A stretch of 64,000 nt of DNA from Phytopythium helicoides (GCA_024867545.1 JANFNE010000034.1:496001-560000), one strand, 5' to 3'; shown: positions 30,219-41,872, counted from the stretch's first letter. Numbers and translations: made by a program. The notes: generated by a model not told the origin, from the sequence alone.

Positions 30219-33200
30219 AGAGGTCGAATGCTGACTAGAATCGAACGCCGTACAGTTGCAGGGCAAGACACAGGAAGCGACTGGCGCACGTGTCACCGTA
30301 GAAGGCCCGACTGGAGCATTAGGTTTGGATCCGCCAAGCACGGCCGGTGCGACTGCCTCGGGAAGCCTGAGCCGAAATCACAACAGTGTACGGTGCAGCG
30401 CCAGACGCGTGCCACTGTCAACCAGGATGTGATTTCCGCCAGTTCGTAAACCGCCCATGCAGCCGAAGACCCATACAATGCACAAGTGAATCAAGCGGCT
30501 CCGCTGACTGACGCCTAGCAGGCGGCGACGCCTATGCTGGCAGTCGGCGAGCCACAAACGAGAATCCGGGGTAGAATCTGGTCATCCCGGGTAAAAGTGA
30601 TCGTTGACAACTCTCGGCATATCCCAGGCTCACCCTCTCGGTTTGATGCGCATCACGAGCCTGCGATTGGTGATATTGGACAGGCAAGTCAATGTCGAGC
30701 GACGAAGCTGTGTATGCATTTGCCCTCTAACAAACGATATCACTCCACTTTCGCTGCGTCGCGAGCACGTGCGTCGCGAAGTTAATGAGCGAGCACAGGA
30801 AGGCTCCTTCTCCCACTCCTGTCATGACAGCTCGAATCTGACTGTACCGTACATTGTACAGTTTGCTGTGAACACTGGAGCGTTCCTTTCAGCTCGGCTC
30901 CATTCATATCCGCTCCAAGATCTTTACGTCGATCAGCTCGCCTCCTGCATGGAGACTCAGTCGTTGAGTTCGCATTGTTGTGTTGAGCGCGTTCGTGGCT
31001 TGCATCACTTTCATCTGTTTGTATCCAATTGCAATTACTATACATTTCCGATCTTCACGTCAAGCTTTTGCTTTCCGCCCTTCACAGCAGCGCCCAATTG
31101 TTTGGTGTCGTGTTGTGATAAGCTGGCACGCCCACGCATGCATGCGCTGTACTCGCTATGATTTGGCGCGTCGTAGTCCACAAACTACTCAAAAAGCGGC
31201 TACAATCATGGAAACAGCAGTCGAGGATGGCGATCGTTGCGACAACGGTCTCACCCAATAATACGATATGATTGACATTGAAATACCTGCAACAAAAGTC
31301 ATTTGGCTCTATGCTCATGCGGTCCGCAACTTCATCAAAAAGCGGCTACAATCGTGAAAACAGCAGTCGAGAATGCCAAAAATCCTGCTCGATCCGTGTG
31401 GCGACGACTTCACTCTGGAATACGATATGAGTGAGATCGATATCGCTGCAACCAAAGTCATTTGACACTGTTCCCTATATTGAAAACCAGTCCAGAGCTC
31501 ACTTTTGGATTTCGAATCTCAGGTTTCCCTCCGCAGTAGCCAAGGAGCTACGTTTCATTACCGGTAACTGGTCCGTGAGGCACATCTTGGTTCACAAGCC
31601 AATATTACGCCACTTCCAAGACTGCGGGCGTGCCCAGCCTTCTTGATACGCTTCGTGCAGCGTTTGCAGTCGCCCGCCACTCTGTCGATCGGTGGAGAGC
31701 CGCCGAGTTCCCCTGTTTTGGAGCAGACGCTGGTCCACGCTGGCTTGTCACGGATGCAGCTGGTGGGCAGTTTGACACACCGGAGAGCCAGAAACAAGCC
31801 AATCAAACTTCAGAAACCCCAAAATGAGAAAATGAACCTACCCAATATTGATATACCCAAATCAACGCCCAAGTTGAAGCTTCATGATGATAAATCTCAC
31901 GCAGAGCTCCGATCTACTAAACTCGTTTGAAAAGAGCGCTTGAGGAGAGGGAAGAATGTTAGAAAGCCGCGTAGAACTCGCCATTGATATTAGATTTAGT
32001 CCACGACCACGAGCAGCTAGCTAGTCTCCTCGAGCTGCCTGCTGTTATGATCACTAGACAGCACGGAACACTCCAATTTTGTATCTTAGTAGTTGCCAGT
32101 GCCCTCCCTCCCGTTCCTGACGACCAAATTGTGAGTCCGACCATGCGCCATACGTATGCTTAGGGTCGGCGCACTGGAAATCCACTTTCGACCGTTCGAT
32201 GTTACTGAAATGGGGCTGCTTCACAATCTGTCGGACGATCGATCCCTGTCGGTTTGCGATATTCTCCTCCTCCTCCCCCTGAATGGCTGGCGGCGACTAC
32301 TTGCTTGTGCTCCAGTGATCTAATCATCAAGTTCATGCCGCGTACGACCTCGTCCAGCAGAGTGCGCTTGTGACACAATCAACAATCTCTTTAGACCAGA
32401 ATTCGTACTACATGGGGTACTTGTGTGTTTCGTTTCATAGCTTGACTGAGGGGACTCGATAGTAGTCACAACGTCAAGAAGAGGCGCTCGCACATGTTCG
32501 GAGCTGGCAGCACGAGCTTGGTGCCGATGTAAGCCAGCTTCTGTTCTCAAGCCTGTCTCTCTGTTGAACTTCTTGATCTGTAGCTCACAATCCTCGATGT
32601 CGCGAAGACAGTTTGTAGGTGCCATGATACTGTTCTGGATGGGAATCTTTTTCATGGTGTGGACCACGCATAAAGGCAACCTTGATCTGAGAACGTTTGT
32701 CACAAGAAGCAAGATTCTTCATTTTCCAATGCTCATTCATGGGTCTTCGGCAATCGTCATGAACAGTATAGCATGCTGAATCGCCAGCTTCTCATGGCAG
32801 GATGGTGACAGTGGTCATAATTCTTGTGAAGGAGGCGCAACGACGACTCTTGTGGGAAACGAACTAGTGGGTGAGTGTGATACCCACTGGGAATCCCTCG
32901 ACAAATCGAGAGACATTAGTGTTGAACTCTCGTGAGCTTCAACGCATCCGCACATCCCCAGGATGACGGTGAGATCGGTGGCCGGACGCGCGGCTTGCAC
33001 AGCTGTGAGGTGCTCGTGGTTAATGCTCTGGATATTTGTAGCTCACTTTGCTCGCACAGCATCAAACTGCGCCATGGACAGAGACCCACCAGGTTGGTGA
33101 CCTTTGTGATTGAATTTAGAGAGACAGCAAACGTAGGAGTCTCTCGTTTAGAAGCCGCGAGGGTCAGCAGCCAGCCCTAGACAATCTACAATATGGTGAT

Positions 33201-33568
33201 GAGCTTGTTCGGAGCCACCCACCACAAAGAACATTGCAACGAGATGGGAATTTGGTGTTCGTCTACAAACACTGAGTGACTAGAGTATCCGGAACGAAGT
33301 GTTCGACACTCATTGCACTTCGAACGAGATTCACATCTGATAACGAGGTACTTACCGAGCGCGTCCTGGTGATTTGATCGCTAATCACTTGCTGAAACAA
33401 CCTTAATCGATGTTGAATGGCCAAGATTAAGATCATGGGATGGGTTCTGCTTCACGCAAGCCGAACTTGCTTCGGAGTTCGTCTACACTAGGAGAGCCAC
33501 AAGTAGCCGATTGCTGAAGTCGAACCGTAGATACTACTGCGGACCAAACTCGATTGGGTAGAGAGGAT
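30219..33568. other. Gene-poor, more AT-rich 3.3-kb interval
   Basis: No intact gene supported. Contents noticed: a degenerate tandem duplication at 31176-31464, and a stretch at 31640-31920 whose frame (LSIGGEPPSSPVLEQTLVHA) reads like a gene fragment but has no proper start. The rest has frequent stops in all frames. It may be a graveyard of decayed genes or a regulatory region between two secreted-enzyme genes. Confidence 0.45.
31176..31464 (+). pseudogene. Degenerate tandem duplication of a coding fragment
   Basis: Two related units, 31176-31304 and 31322-31464, share AAAAAGCGGCTACAATC, CAGCAGTCGAG, AATACGATATGA and AAAGTCATTTG. The second unit reads KKRLQS(stop)KQQSRMPKIL and LEYDMSEIDIAATKVI in one frame. 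The first has the Trp codon where the second has the stop, but shifts frame later. They look like decayed copies of one exon. No family recognised. Confidence 0.5.
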
Positions 33569-33586
33569 AGCTCATTCCTAAATCTG
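33569..33586 (+). promoter_or_regulatory. Oomycete initiator for the serine protease gene
   Basis: GCTCATTCCTAAATCT matches the initiator consensus well and is followed by a pyrimidine-rich patch (TGCCGTCTTCCTCG). It lies about 60 nt before the ATG at 33633. Confidence 0.55.
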
Positions 33587-33632
33587 CCGTCTTCCTCGCA
33601 GAAGCACCACTTCTACCACCACCACGTCCAAG

Positions 33633-34454
33633 ATGAAGGTTTTCGCCACCGCCCTCAGCGTTGCAGCTGTAGTCATTGCAAGCTCGGCTGCGGCTGACCC
33701 ACTCACAGTCGAAGAGTATCTCGCACTCTCAACCAACTCGACCTCGTCCACGGGTGGCATCGACCCGCTCATCCTCGGCGGCACCACCGTTCCAATCGGT
33801 GACAAGACGTACACGGTCGGTGTCCGTGCTACCAGGGCCGGCGGCGACTTCTGCGGTGGCTCACTCATCACTCCCAAGCACGTGCTCACGGCTGCCCACT
33901 GCTTTGGCGGCATTCGGTATGCGTCTGTCGGCACACACTACAGGAGTGGCACCAGCGACGGCGAGCAGATCAGGGTCATCAAGCAGACTCTCCATCCAAA
34001 CTACAACGACTCGACGGCATCGCACGACTTCCTCGTGCTTGAGCTCGAAACTGCCAGCAAGTTCCCACCGGTGGCGCTCGCTGCTGCCGATGATTCAGAC
34101 TACGTTGTCGGTGCTACCGCCACCATCCTGGGCTGGGGTGACACTTCTGAGGATGGCGCATCGTCACCGGTGCTTCTGCGCGTGGATGTCCCAATTGTGA
34201 GCGACTCGGCTTGTGCCGAAGTTCTCGCCATCGACAGCTCCAACTTGTGTGCTGGTGGTGAGCTCAACAAGGACTCGTGCCAGGGTGACTCGGGTGGCCC
34301 TCTCGTCGTTGAGGGTGATTCGGAGGACACGCTGATCGGCGTTGTGAGTTGGGGTGACGGCTGTGGCCGCGCCGGATACCCGGGCGTCTACGGCCGTGTG
34401 TCGAGAATCCGCTCGTGGCTTGCGTCGGTGGCTCCTGGGGCCACCTTTCGCTAA
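33633..34454 (+). CDS. Secreted trypsin-like serine protease (S1 family)
   Basis: Single exon, 273 aa: signal peptide (MKVFATALSVAAVVIASSAAA), a pro-region of about 28 residues, then a chymotrypsin-fold domain starting near LILGGTTVPIGD. The catalytic triad is complete: His89 in LTAAHCF, Asp132 in SHDFLVLELE, Ser220 in SCQGDSGGP. The Asp six residues before the catalytic Ser (KDSCQGDS) predicts cleavage after Arg/Lys. Oomycetes also carry catalytically dead relatives (glucanase inhibitor proteins) that block plant endoglucanases; this one keeps the triad, so it should be an active protease. Its position 3.5 kb from a GH17 gene is probably incidental. Confidence 0.9.
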   Translation: MKVFATALSVAAVVIASSAAADPLTVEEYLALSTNSTSSTGGIDPLILGGTTVPIGDKTYTVGVRATRAGGDFCGGSLITPKHVLTAAHCFGGIRYASVGTHYRSGTSDGEQIRVIKQTLHPNYNDSTASHDFLVLELETASKFPPVALAAADDSDYVVGATATILGWGDTSEDGASSPVLLRVDVPIVSDSACAEVLAIDSSNLCAGGELNKDSCQGDSGGPLVVEGDSEDTLIGVVSWGDGCGRAGYPGVYGRVSRIRSWLASVAPGATFR

Positions 34455-35131
34455 GTTGTGGCTACGTAGTAGCTGCTCTTCAGCGCATTGGCTTGACCGC
34501 GCTTTTGCATGTGTTCTTGCACACTAAGGATGAACCCAAACATGAATGCGCAGACTGCGTTTCACGATCACATGTCGTTTCTTCTTGATATGATTCATTC
34601 ATTTGTCTGCCTGACAACTCGGCTTAGAATTAGGTTTGCAAGTGGATGCGGTGGGCGTTTTGGGGGACGAAGCTGCGCAGTTCATCTGTATGTTGTTGCA
34701 CCATCTTCGATCTACGAGACAGCTACATCGAAGTGCAATTCCACTTTGACAACGCAGTTACGTCCGTGATTGATGAACGAGCCGATCATCTTTACCGTCA
34801 AAAGCAAATGTGAAGCGAAACATTGCATTTGAACGCCCTGGTACAACCCACAGCAGGACAATGCTACCCAGGTCCTAAATCCATCGCTTGAAATGTTTTC
34901 ACTCGTCCCGCTCCAGACCGAGCTGTCAGCTCTGTTGACCAGCCACCACCCTGTCCAATCACTCAATCGCAAGCTGGGTTACTGAACCCCTGTTAAAGCA
35001 TACCACATCCCCAAACTCTCGACTGTTCACACTGTTCGATTTCGTTCTGCTGGTATCGTATCGTCCACTCCATGGCTCTCTCGCTCCTGTAACATGCTGT
35101 AATGATCCTATCTCTCCGTTGGCGTCACCGC
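34455..35131. other. Intergenic region between convergent genes
   Basis: About 680 bp, AT-richer than its neighbours, containing the 3' regions of the protease and CAF1 genes. No gene or repeat supported. Confidence 0.4.
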
Positions 35132-35959
35132 TTAGCCCACGTAGCTGGATCCATTGTTGGAGCCAAGACCGTACAGATGTCCTGAGTACTTGGCGGCATT
35201 TTCCACCTTGCCGTCAAAGAAGACCTCAACCATCTTGAAGAAAGTGGCGGCCGTGAGGAGCGCGTCCGAGCCAGCCTGGTGCATCGTGCCTATCCGTTCG
35301 ACCTGGAGATCCTCGGCGAGTCGGCTGAGGCCTCCCATCTTGTCAAAGTCCATGGCCACGTGCTTGAGGTCGTACGTGTACGGGAAGTACGTGTGCAGGA
35401 GATCGAAGAAGGTCTCCTCCTCGGCCGGCAGCGGTGCGCACGTGAGCACCTTGAGCAAGTAGCCAAAGTCAGAAGACCCGTGGAATGAGACCCACTTGAT
35501 GTTGTCTCCGAGCACGAGGCCTGAGGGCACGAGCAGCTCTCCGAAGCGCGCGACCTCGATGCCCATCTCCTCGTGCTTGGCAAAGTCGATGCCAGCCTGC
35601 TTGAGCACCTCGATCGAGTCCTGCGCGTACATGTCCTCGCTGAGCGAGAACTTGAAGTTGAACTGCCAGACAGGCAGGTCGCTCATGTAGGTGCCGTCCT
35701 CATTGAAGAAGGCGACGCCGAGCTGGATAATGCGCAGCAGGTCGACGTTGCAGCGCAGCGTCTGGTACTGGTAGTCGGTCGAGGTGGTGAACGACCCGAT
35801 GGGGCGCGCCACCACGCCCGGATACTCGGTGTCCATGGCCACGTAGCAGTTGCGCTGCACTGTATCGCGGATCGTCTTCATGGTCTCGTCCAGGTTGCCG
35901 GCCCACACGTCTCGGATCTCCACGTCGGTCGGCAGCACGCGCGACGCCAGCAGACTCAT
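35132..35959 (-). CDS. CAF1: CCR4-NOT deadenylase subunit CAF1/POP2 (CNOT7-like)
   Basis: Single exon, 275 aa from ATG 35959. The upstream in-frame ATG at 36193 would add 78 Arg/Glu-rich residues that look like translated 5' leader. DEDD-family exonuclease motifs are intact: MDTEYPGVV (Asp and Glu), WVSFHGSSDFGYLLKVL (Asp) and HQAGSDALLT (His and Asp). Other CAF1 landmarks are LRIIQLGVAFFNEDG, FNFKFSLSEDMYAQDSI and YDLKHVAMDFDKMGGL. The enzyme shortens mRNA poly(A) tails as part of CCR4-NOT. It is divergent from the zinc-knuckle gene, the two starts being 300 bp apart. Confidence 0.93.
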   Translation of the reverse strand: MSLLASRVLPTDVEIRDVWAGNLDETMKTIRDTVQRNCYVAMDTEYPGVVARPIGSFTTSTDYQYQTLRCNVDLLRIIQLGVAFFNEDGTYMSDLPVWQFNFKFSLSEDMYAQDSIEVLKQAGIDFAKHEEMGIEVARFGELLVPSGLVLGDNIKWVSFHGSSDFGYLLKVLTCAPLPAEEETFFDLLHTYFPYTYDLKHVAMDFDKMGGLSRLAEDLQVERIGTMHQAGSDALLTAATFFKMVEVFFDGKVENAAKYSGHLYGLGSNNGSSYVG

Positions 35960-36258
35960 CTTCTCGCTCGCCTCCCGGGGCCAATTCCGCTCCAAATCCC
36001 TCTCTTCCAACGCGAGGCGGCGCTCCCCCGTCCCCCGCTGCTGTCTGTCGGTGTCGTGGGCCTCTGCGGCGCGCTCCGGTCGCGCGCACGAGCCCTCCAG
36101 TCGCGACCCACGTGGTCGCCTGCGAGCTGTCGGTGCTTCTCGCGTTTTGCCCCCAACCTCAGTGCTCGAATGGATATGTCCAATTTCCTCCAATCAAATG
36201 GTCTCGTTCATATTTTCATCGTTTTAATTGGATGAAAGTGCGCACATCACCCAGCAAC
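35960..36258. promoter_or_regulatory. Short divergent promoter between CAF1 and the zinc-knuckle gene
   Basis: Only 299 bp separate the two ATGs. The half near CAF1 is GC-rich, the other half AT-rich with an initiator-like TCGTTCATATTTTCATCG near 36204. The two genes probably share a bidirectional promoter. Confidence 0.4.
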
Positions 36259-37254
36259 ATGAAATGGCTGGCACTCCTGGAACGACCGCGAGCAGCGCGG
36301 ATGCTGGCGACGCGGCGGCTGCTGACGCGCGCGCGGGCGCTGCGGGGCGCTGCGACTGGCGCGCGGGCGGCGCGTGGGTCGGTGGCGCGAAGTGTGGCGC
36401 AGCGCTGCGCGTTCTCGAGCGACGCGGGCGACGAGCGCGTGAACGGCGAGCTGAACGCGTTCGAGCGGCTGCTGCAGCACTCGCAGCAGTTCCGCGCGCA
36501 GATGGGCGAGCTCGAGGAGGAGCAGGACGGTGGCGCTAGCCACAGTGACAGCGACGACAGCGACAGTGATGGCAGCGACAGTGATGGCAGCGACAGCGAT
36601 GACAGCGACAGTGGAGAGGAGGAAGATGTCGATGAGGAGCGAGCTGGCGAAGACGAGCTGCAGGACGAGGAGGATGACGGAGAGGGCGGGAATGAGGTGG
36701 AGGCGGTGGATATGGAGGGCGCGCGGGCGCGGGCGGCGGCGGCGCGGAGGTTCCGGCGGCCCTCGCGCGCGCGCATGCAGCGCAACGCGCGCATTAGCCG
36801 AAGTGTGCGCGACCACATCCTGAGCGTGCCGGACGAAGCGCTGGACTACGAGCACGAGCTGGAGTCTGTGGACGTGCACCGCGCGCGCGAGCGCAAGTTC
36901 CACCAGCTGCTGCGGCGACAGCAAGATGCCAACCGCGTGTGCCGCAACTGCGGTGAGCGCGGCCACGTTGCGCGCAACTGTCTGCTGCCTGTCATCTGCT
37001 CCAACTGCGGCGGCGTTGGCCACGGCGCACGCGACTGTCTTCACCCGTCGGCGCTTGCGCCAGCGAAGAAGCACCATCACCACCTTCGCCAAGAGGACGA
37101 GGGGGAATCACCTGTGCAGACGCGCTACGACCGCTTCAAAGAATCATTTGACGCCGAGCTGGACGAGTACCTGACCAATTACAAGCCGCGGAGCAAGAAG
37201 AAAAAGAGCCCCGTCGAGGCTTCGAAGGAACAGGACAGTGCACCAAGTAATTAG
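36259..37254 (+). CDS. Zinc-knuckle (CCHC x2) protein with mitochondrial-type leader and Asp/Ser repeats
   Basis: Single exon, 331 aa from ATG 36259; upstream in-frame ATGs at 36232 and 36112 exist. The N-terminus is rich in Arg, Ala and Leu without acids for about 50 residues and ends in CAFSSDAG, a classic mitochondrial presequence. Next come an acidic domain with DSDGSDSDGSDSDDSDS repeats and a long Glu/Asp stretch, then a basic segment (FRRPSRARMQRNARIS). A helical part and two CCHC knuckles follow: CRNCGERGHVARNC and CSNCGGVGHGARDC. The C-terminus is basic (PRSKKKKSP). CCHC knuckles bind single-stranded RNA, so a mitochondrial RNA-binding protein is the likeliest reading. The Asp/Ser repeat codons (GACAGC units) form a minisatellite-like tract near 36540-36610. 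Confidence 0.72.
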   Translation: MKWLALLERPRAARMLATRRLLTRARALRGAATGARAARGSVARSVAQRCAFSSDAGDERVNGELNAFERLLQHSQQFRAQMGELEEEQDGGASHSDSDDSDSDGSDSDGSDSDDSDSGEEEDVDEERAGEDELQDEEDDGEGGNEVEAVDMEGARARAAAARRFRRPSRARMQRNARISRSVRDHILSVPDEALDYEHELESVDVHRARERKFHQLLRRQQDANRVCRNCGERGHVARNCLLPVICSNCGGVGHGARDCLHPSALAPAKKHHHHLRQEDEGESPVQTRYDRFKESFDAELDEYLTNYKPRSKKKKSPVEASKEQDSAPSN

Positions 37255-37321
37255 ATGTAGAGCATGCACACCCCAAGACAAATAGACATATTTGCCAGGT
37301 ACCTACAGTCTCTTGACTGCT

Positions 37322-40300
37322 TCAAGCCGATCCGTAGCCGCCACCGCCAGGGGTGTAGATGGTGAGCACCTCGTGTGGAGCCACGTCGACCGTGTTCTTG
37401 CCGCCGAGATTCAGCACACGGCCATCAGCACGCGTCAACAGATTCATACCTCGCGCACCAGGCTCGCCGCCGGCCAAACCGTACGGCTGGAACGCGCGTC
37501 GCTCTGACAAAATGCTGACCGTCATGGGCTGCAGGAACTCCAGCTCGCGAATGACGCCGTCACCGCCATTGAACTTTCCACGTCCACCAGATCCCTCGCG
37601 GAGATGGAACGCTCGCAGCGTGACCGGGTAGCGCTTCTCGAGGATCTCGGGGTCGGTGATACGCGTGTTAGTCATATGCGTGTGGATTCCACTACGCCCG
37701 TGCCAGGTCGATCCGGCACCAGCACCACCTGCAATCGTTTCGTAGTACCCGCCGAGTGTTGCGCTACCAAACGTCAGATTGTTCATGCATCCTTGTGATG
37801 CAGCACTTGCGCTAAACGCACGCAGAATCACATCCGTGATGCGCTGGCTAGTGAGCACATTACCGCCTACGACCGCTGCATTGGCGCTCGGGTTCAGGAT
37901 GCTCCCGTTCTTGGGGAAAATGACCTCGATGGGCGTGAGGCAGCCCTGGTTCAGAGGAAGATCTTCGCCCGGAAGCAAGCATCGCAAGCAGTAGATGATA
38001 GCCGAGTACGTCACTGCTGGCGGAGTGTTGACGTTGCCAAACACCTCGGGTCCAGTTCCAGTAAAGTTGAACACGGCCGAGTCAGTGCGCCGATCAATCG
38101 TGATTTGGAGCGCGATCTTGGTTCCATCATCCATGAAGTCTTCAGCAAAAACATTGCCGACCTCCGGTAGCTGTTGAGCAAGCGAAAACTCGTGCAGCAT
38201 GTTGCGGACTGCAAGTTCCGCAGCTTGCTGGATGTATGTCATGTACGCTTGAACAACCGGCAACGAGTACTCGGCACACAGCTCATTCATGAGAACCACA
38301 CCGCGCTGGTTAGCCGCGACCTGAGCCTTGAGGTCGGATAGATTGTCGCGCAGGTTGCGCGTTCCAATGCGAGGTTTTCCTGCATCGTCCACCATATCTT
38401 TCTGCAGCAAAATGTCCGTGATTTCCTGCTCCTTGAACTCCCCGGTCCTGCCGTCCACAAGCTTGAATGCGATAATAGCAGCTCCCTCCTCGGAAAGCGT
38501 CTTGGAGAGTGGTGGCATGGAGCCTGGTGCGATACCACCGATATCAGCATGGTGACCACGACTCGCAACGAAAAACTCGATCTTCTTGGAAGCTTTCGCA
38601 AATACAGGCGTGATGACAGTGATGTCTGGGAGATGACTGCCGCCAGCGAGTTGCGGGTGGTTTGAAACCAGAACGTCTCCATCAACCAAGTTGTCTCCCC
38701 AATACTTGAGTTGATGTCGGACTGCTTGCTGCATGGCACCAAGATGCACTGGCAAATGAGGCGCATTCGCAACCAGCCCGCCGTCAGGTCCGAACAGTGC
38801 GCACGAGAAATCCAGGCGCTCCTTGATGTTGACTGACACGGACGTGCGAGCGAGTGTGCGACCCATCTGCTCGGCGATTCCCATAAAACGATGTGAAAAC
38901 ACGGAGAGCTGGATAGTATCGAGGGGCACCTCGGATGGGTCGACAATTTCAGTCGCCTGCTTAAGCAGTGAAGACTGGTTTTCGCCTGAGAACTCAAGGA
39001 ACAAGTCGCCGCTCTCAAGCACCAAGACTTCCCACCTCGGCTCCACCACGACCGTAGCCGTCCCCTGCATGATGATTGCGGGGCCAGCATACTTCGCGCC
39101 TCGCTTTTCAAGTAACTCCTCATGAAGGTACACTGGAATATCCTTCCACGTCTTTTCCTCCGCAAAGTAGAAGTTTGTGTGCGAGTGGGGAGCGCATTTG
39201 TCGACGGAAGTGCCGCTAACTCCTTCAGATCCTGCCGCAGAGGGATCGGAAAGCTCAGGCGAGATCGTACCACGCACTCGAATATCATCCACAATGATGG
39301 ATCGGTTCTGCAGCACGAAACCGAACTCGCGCTGGTACTTCTTGACAAACGAGGCTTCGAAGTCAAAATCCAACAGATCCTTGGCGTTGCTCTCCAGTGA
39401 CACGCTCTTGTTGCCAATAGGTCCTCGGGTCATCACTGCGTTGTCGGTGCCTTCGTAGCGCATGTTGAAGAAGTACTGCAGCTGAACGTCCGCGAGGCTG
39501 AAGCCATCACCAACGAGCTCACTCTGCACTTCACCTGCAAGTTGCGTCAGTGCCGAAACAAGGTTGGGCTTGTTTGCTGGAGAATACTCTGCTGATGACG
39601 GGCGTTGCTTGTCCACCACACTGTCGGCAACGCTGAGGCCATAAGCCGAAAGAATGCCACTGTACCGATGGATGTACACTCTCGACATGCCCAAAGCCTT
39701 CGCAATCGAACACGAGTGCTGAGGTCCAGCACCACCAAAGCATGCCAAGATGTGCGTGCTGATATCATACCCCTTGTTTTGCGTGAGGTTGCGAATAGGG
39801 CGACACATGGCTTCATTGGCAACGCGAAGGAAGCCGGACGCGACCTCTTCAACAGAGTACGGCGGAGAATCCGAACCAGCGATGCTCGCGTTGATCTCTT
39901 CGGTCAGCTTTGCAAATGCACGCCGTGAACCTTCAACATCAAGAGGCTCATCCTCATTCGGGCCGAAGATCTTGGGGAAGAAATCAGGTAGGATACGACC
40001 TGTGACGAGATTGGCATCGGTGACGCTAAGGTATCCATTTTTTCGGTAGCACACAGGGCCAGGATGAGCGCGGACAGACTCGGGGCCAACGATAAACATG
40101 TTGTTCTTGTAGAAGAGCCGAGACCCACCGCCAGCCGCAACTGTCTGGATATCCAGCTGTGGAGCACGAACTGGAACATTCGCCGTGATACTCTCAAGAA
40201 CGTGCTCAAACTTGCCATCGAAGCGAGAAACGTCCGTAGAAGTGCCACCCATGTCAAAACCAATGACAGGAGGGTTTGTCGACGAATCGTTCGAGTTGGG

Positions 40301-41516
40301 TGGACGCGTCGTTCGAGCATAGCCCACGACGCCACCTGCCGGTCCAGAAAGAATCGCGCGGTGGCCATGGAAGTGCTTCATCCGCGCAAGACCGCCATCG
40401 CTCTGCATGAAGCTAATCTTGACATTGTCCAAACCTTCGTCAAAGCCCGCGCAGAACGACGCGACATACTTCTTGATAACGGGCGTCAGATACGCATCAG
40501 CGCAGGTAGTGAAACCACGTGGAACTGCCTTGATCATTGGCATGACCTCGGACGAGAGCGAAATCTGCGCAAAGCCCACGGACTCTGCAATCTTCAGCGC
40601 ATCTAGTTCGTGCTTTGGGAACGTGTACGAGTGTAGTAGCACGATCGCAACGCTCTGGATACCGTTATCCTTCGCCGCCTAGTACAAAACCACGACGCCA
40701 TGCAATTCGTTGAAAGGGATATACTGAAAGCGCGGCCGCATAGGGGAACGAACCTGAAGCTGGCTCTTCAACGTCTCGGCGTCGAGAGGCTTAACAACTC
40801 GGATGAAGTCTCCACTTACACCCTTGACATCCGTCGCGAGCCGCTCCTCTTTGTCGCTCAGAATATGCAGGCGCTCATCCACTTCAATGACTGATTCGTA
40901 CAGCATCTGCTCGCACCATCACCACAAATACAGATTAGTACATCTAGAAAAGCGATATCTGTGACAAGAACGCCACCGACGTCGGGCATGCGGATCTCCA
41001 GGTCAAAGATTTTGGGGCGCGACTGGTTGCCAATGTAGAGAAGATCGCGGAAGCCCTTGGTGGTCACCAGCACTGTGCGCTCACCCTGGCGCTCCAGCAG
41101 CGCGTTGGTAGCCACCGTTGTGCCTGCAGCAAGCACCACCACAAGTTCAGTCCTTGTCACTTGCTCCCAACGACCACCGATCCGCCGCACCCATGCGGAT
41201 GCTCTGAATACGCGAGGTGTCCACCGGCTTGTCGCGCGGGTGTGGCTCTCCCGTCATGAGCTCCAGCACGCGCCGAATCCCCTCTCTATCCGCCAATTCC
41301 CACTGCTGTTAGCGTGCCCAACCGATGCCTAGACCCGCGCACTCGAGCCACGAACCGAGGCGCGTCCGGGTAGTTGGCCGGATCCTCCGACAGCAACTTG
41401 ATGACGCACGGCTCGACGCGCTCCACGCTGCCGTCAGCGCGCAGCACGTCGCGCTCAGCGTAGACGTCGGTGAATGTGCCGCCGCGGTCGATGGCGAAGC
41501 GGAAAACGCGCGCCAT
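37322..41516 (-). CDS. OPLAH: 5-oxoprolinase (ATP-hydrolysing)
   Basis: Five exons read leftward: 41356-41516, 41191-41285, 40981-41123, 40754-40906 and 37322-40678; 1,302 aa, the normal size. Introns are 67-75 nt, all GT-AG and frame-consistent. The N-terminal HyuA-like half shows [58 protein letters not shown] and [10 protein letters not shown]. The HyuB-like half shows [54 protein letters not shown] and [14 protein letters not shown], and ends PGGGGYGSA. The enzyme opens 5-oxoproline to glutamate with ATP in the gamma-glutamyl/glutathione cycle. Introns cluster in the first fifth of the gene. The 40907-40980 donor (GTCGGT) is the least canonical. Confidence 0.93.
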
Positions 41517-41872
41517 GGCCGTCGTAGCTGCTCCGTCCTTTCTCGCTTGGCTTGGGCTGGTGAGATTGGAAAGTGAGCTCGAGGTTGATTTGTTCAACAC
41601 GCGTCAATGGCTATGATTGGAAGAAAAAGAGACGTTAAATACGCACATTGGCCAATCACATCGATTTATTTTAATGAGTCGGCGGAATGAAGGCTGGTGA
41701 CGTCGGCTGGTGACGCGCACCAGCGTGTCAATCCGCTTCAACACTTCAACGCCATTGACAAAGACCTGACTTTGATGGCAACGCAAATCCAGAGCTCATA
41801 TTCGAGGGCTTTCAACACACAAAACGACATGCAACCCTCTCTTGGCCTCTGCTTACTGGACGAGCCGCAAAC
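41517..41872. other. Intergenic region
   Basis: About 355 bp between the 5-oxoprolinase start and the P-ATPase stop, both on the minus strand. No feature beyond the expected promoter and terminator. Confidence 0.4.

Noticed and set aside
33633..34454. Glucanase inhibitor protein (inactive S1 homologue) instead of a protease
   Set aside because: His89, Asp132, Ser220 and the specificity Asp are all present, so inactivity cannot be claimed.
35960..36193. N-terminal extension of CAF1 by 78 residues
   Set aside because: The extra residues are Arg/Glu/Pro-rich and unlike any CAF1, and they would use up most of the divergent promoter. The ATG at 35959 matches the usual family start.
35573..36235. 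220-codon plus-strand frame over CAF1
   Set aside because: It is a shadow of the CAF1 gene, which has all catalytic motifs on the minus strand.
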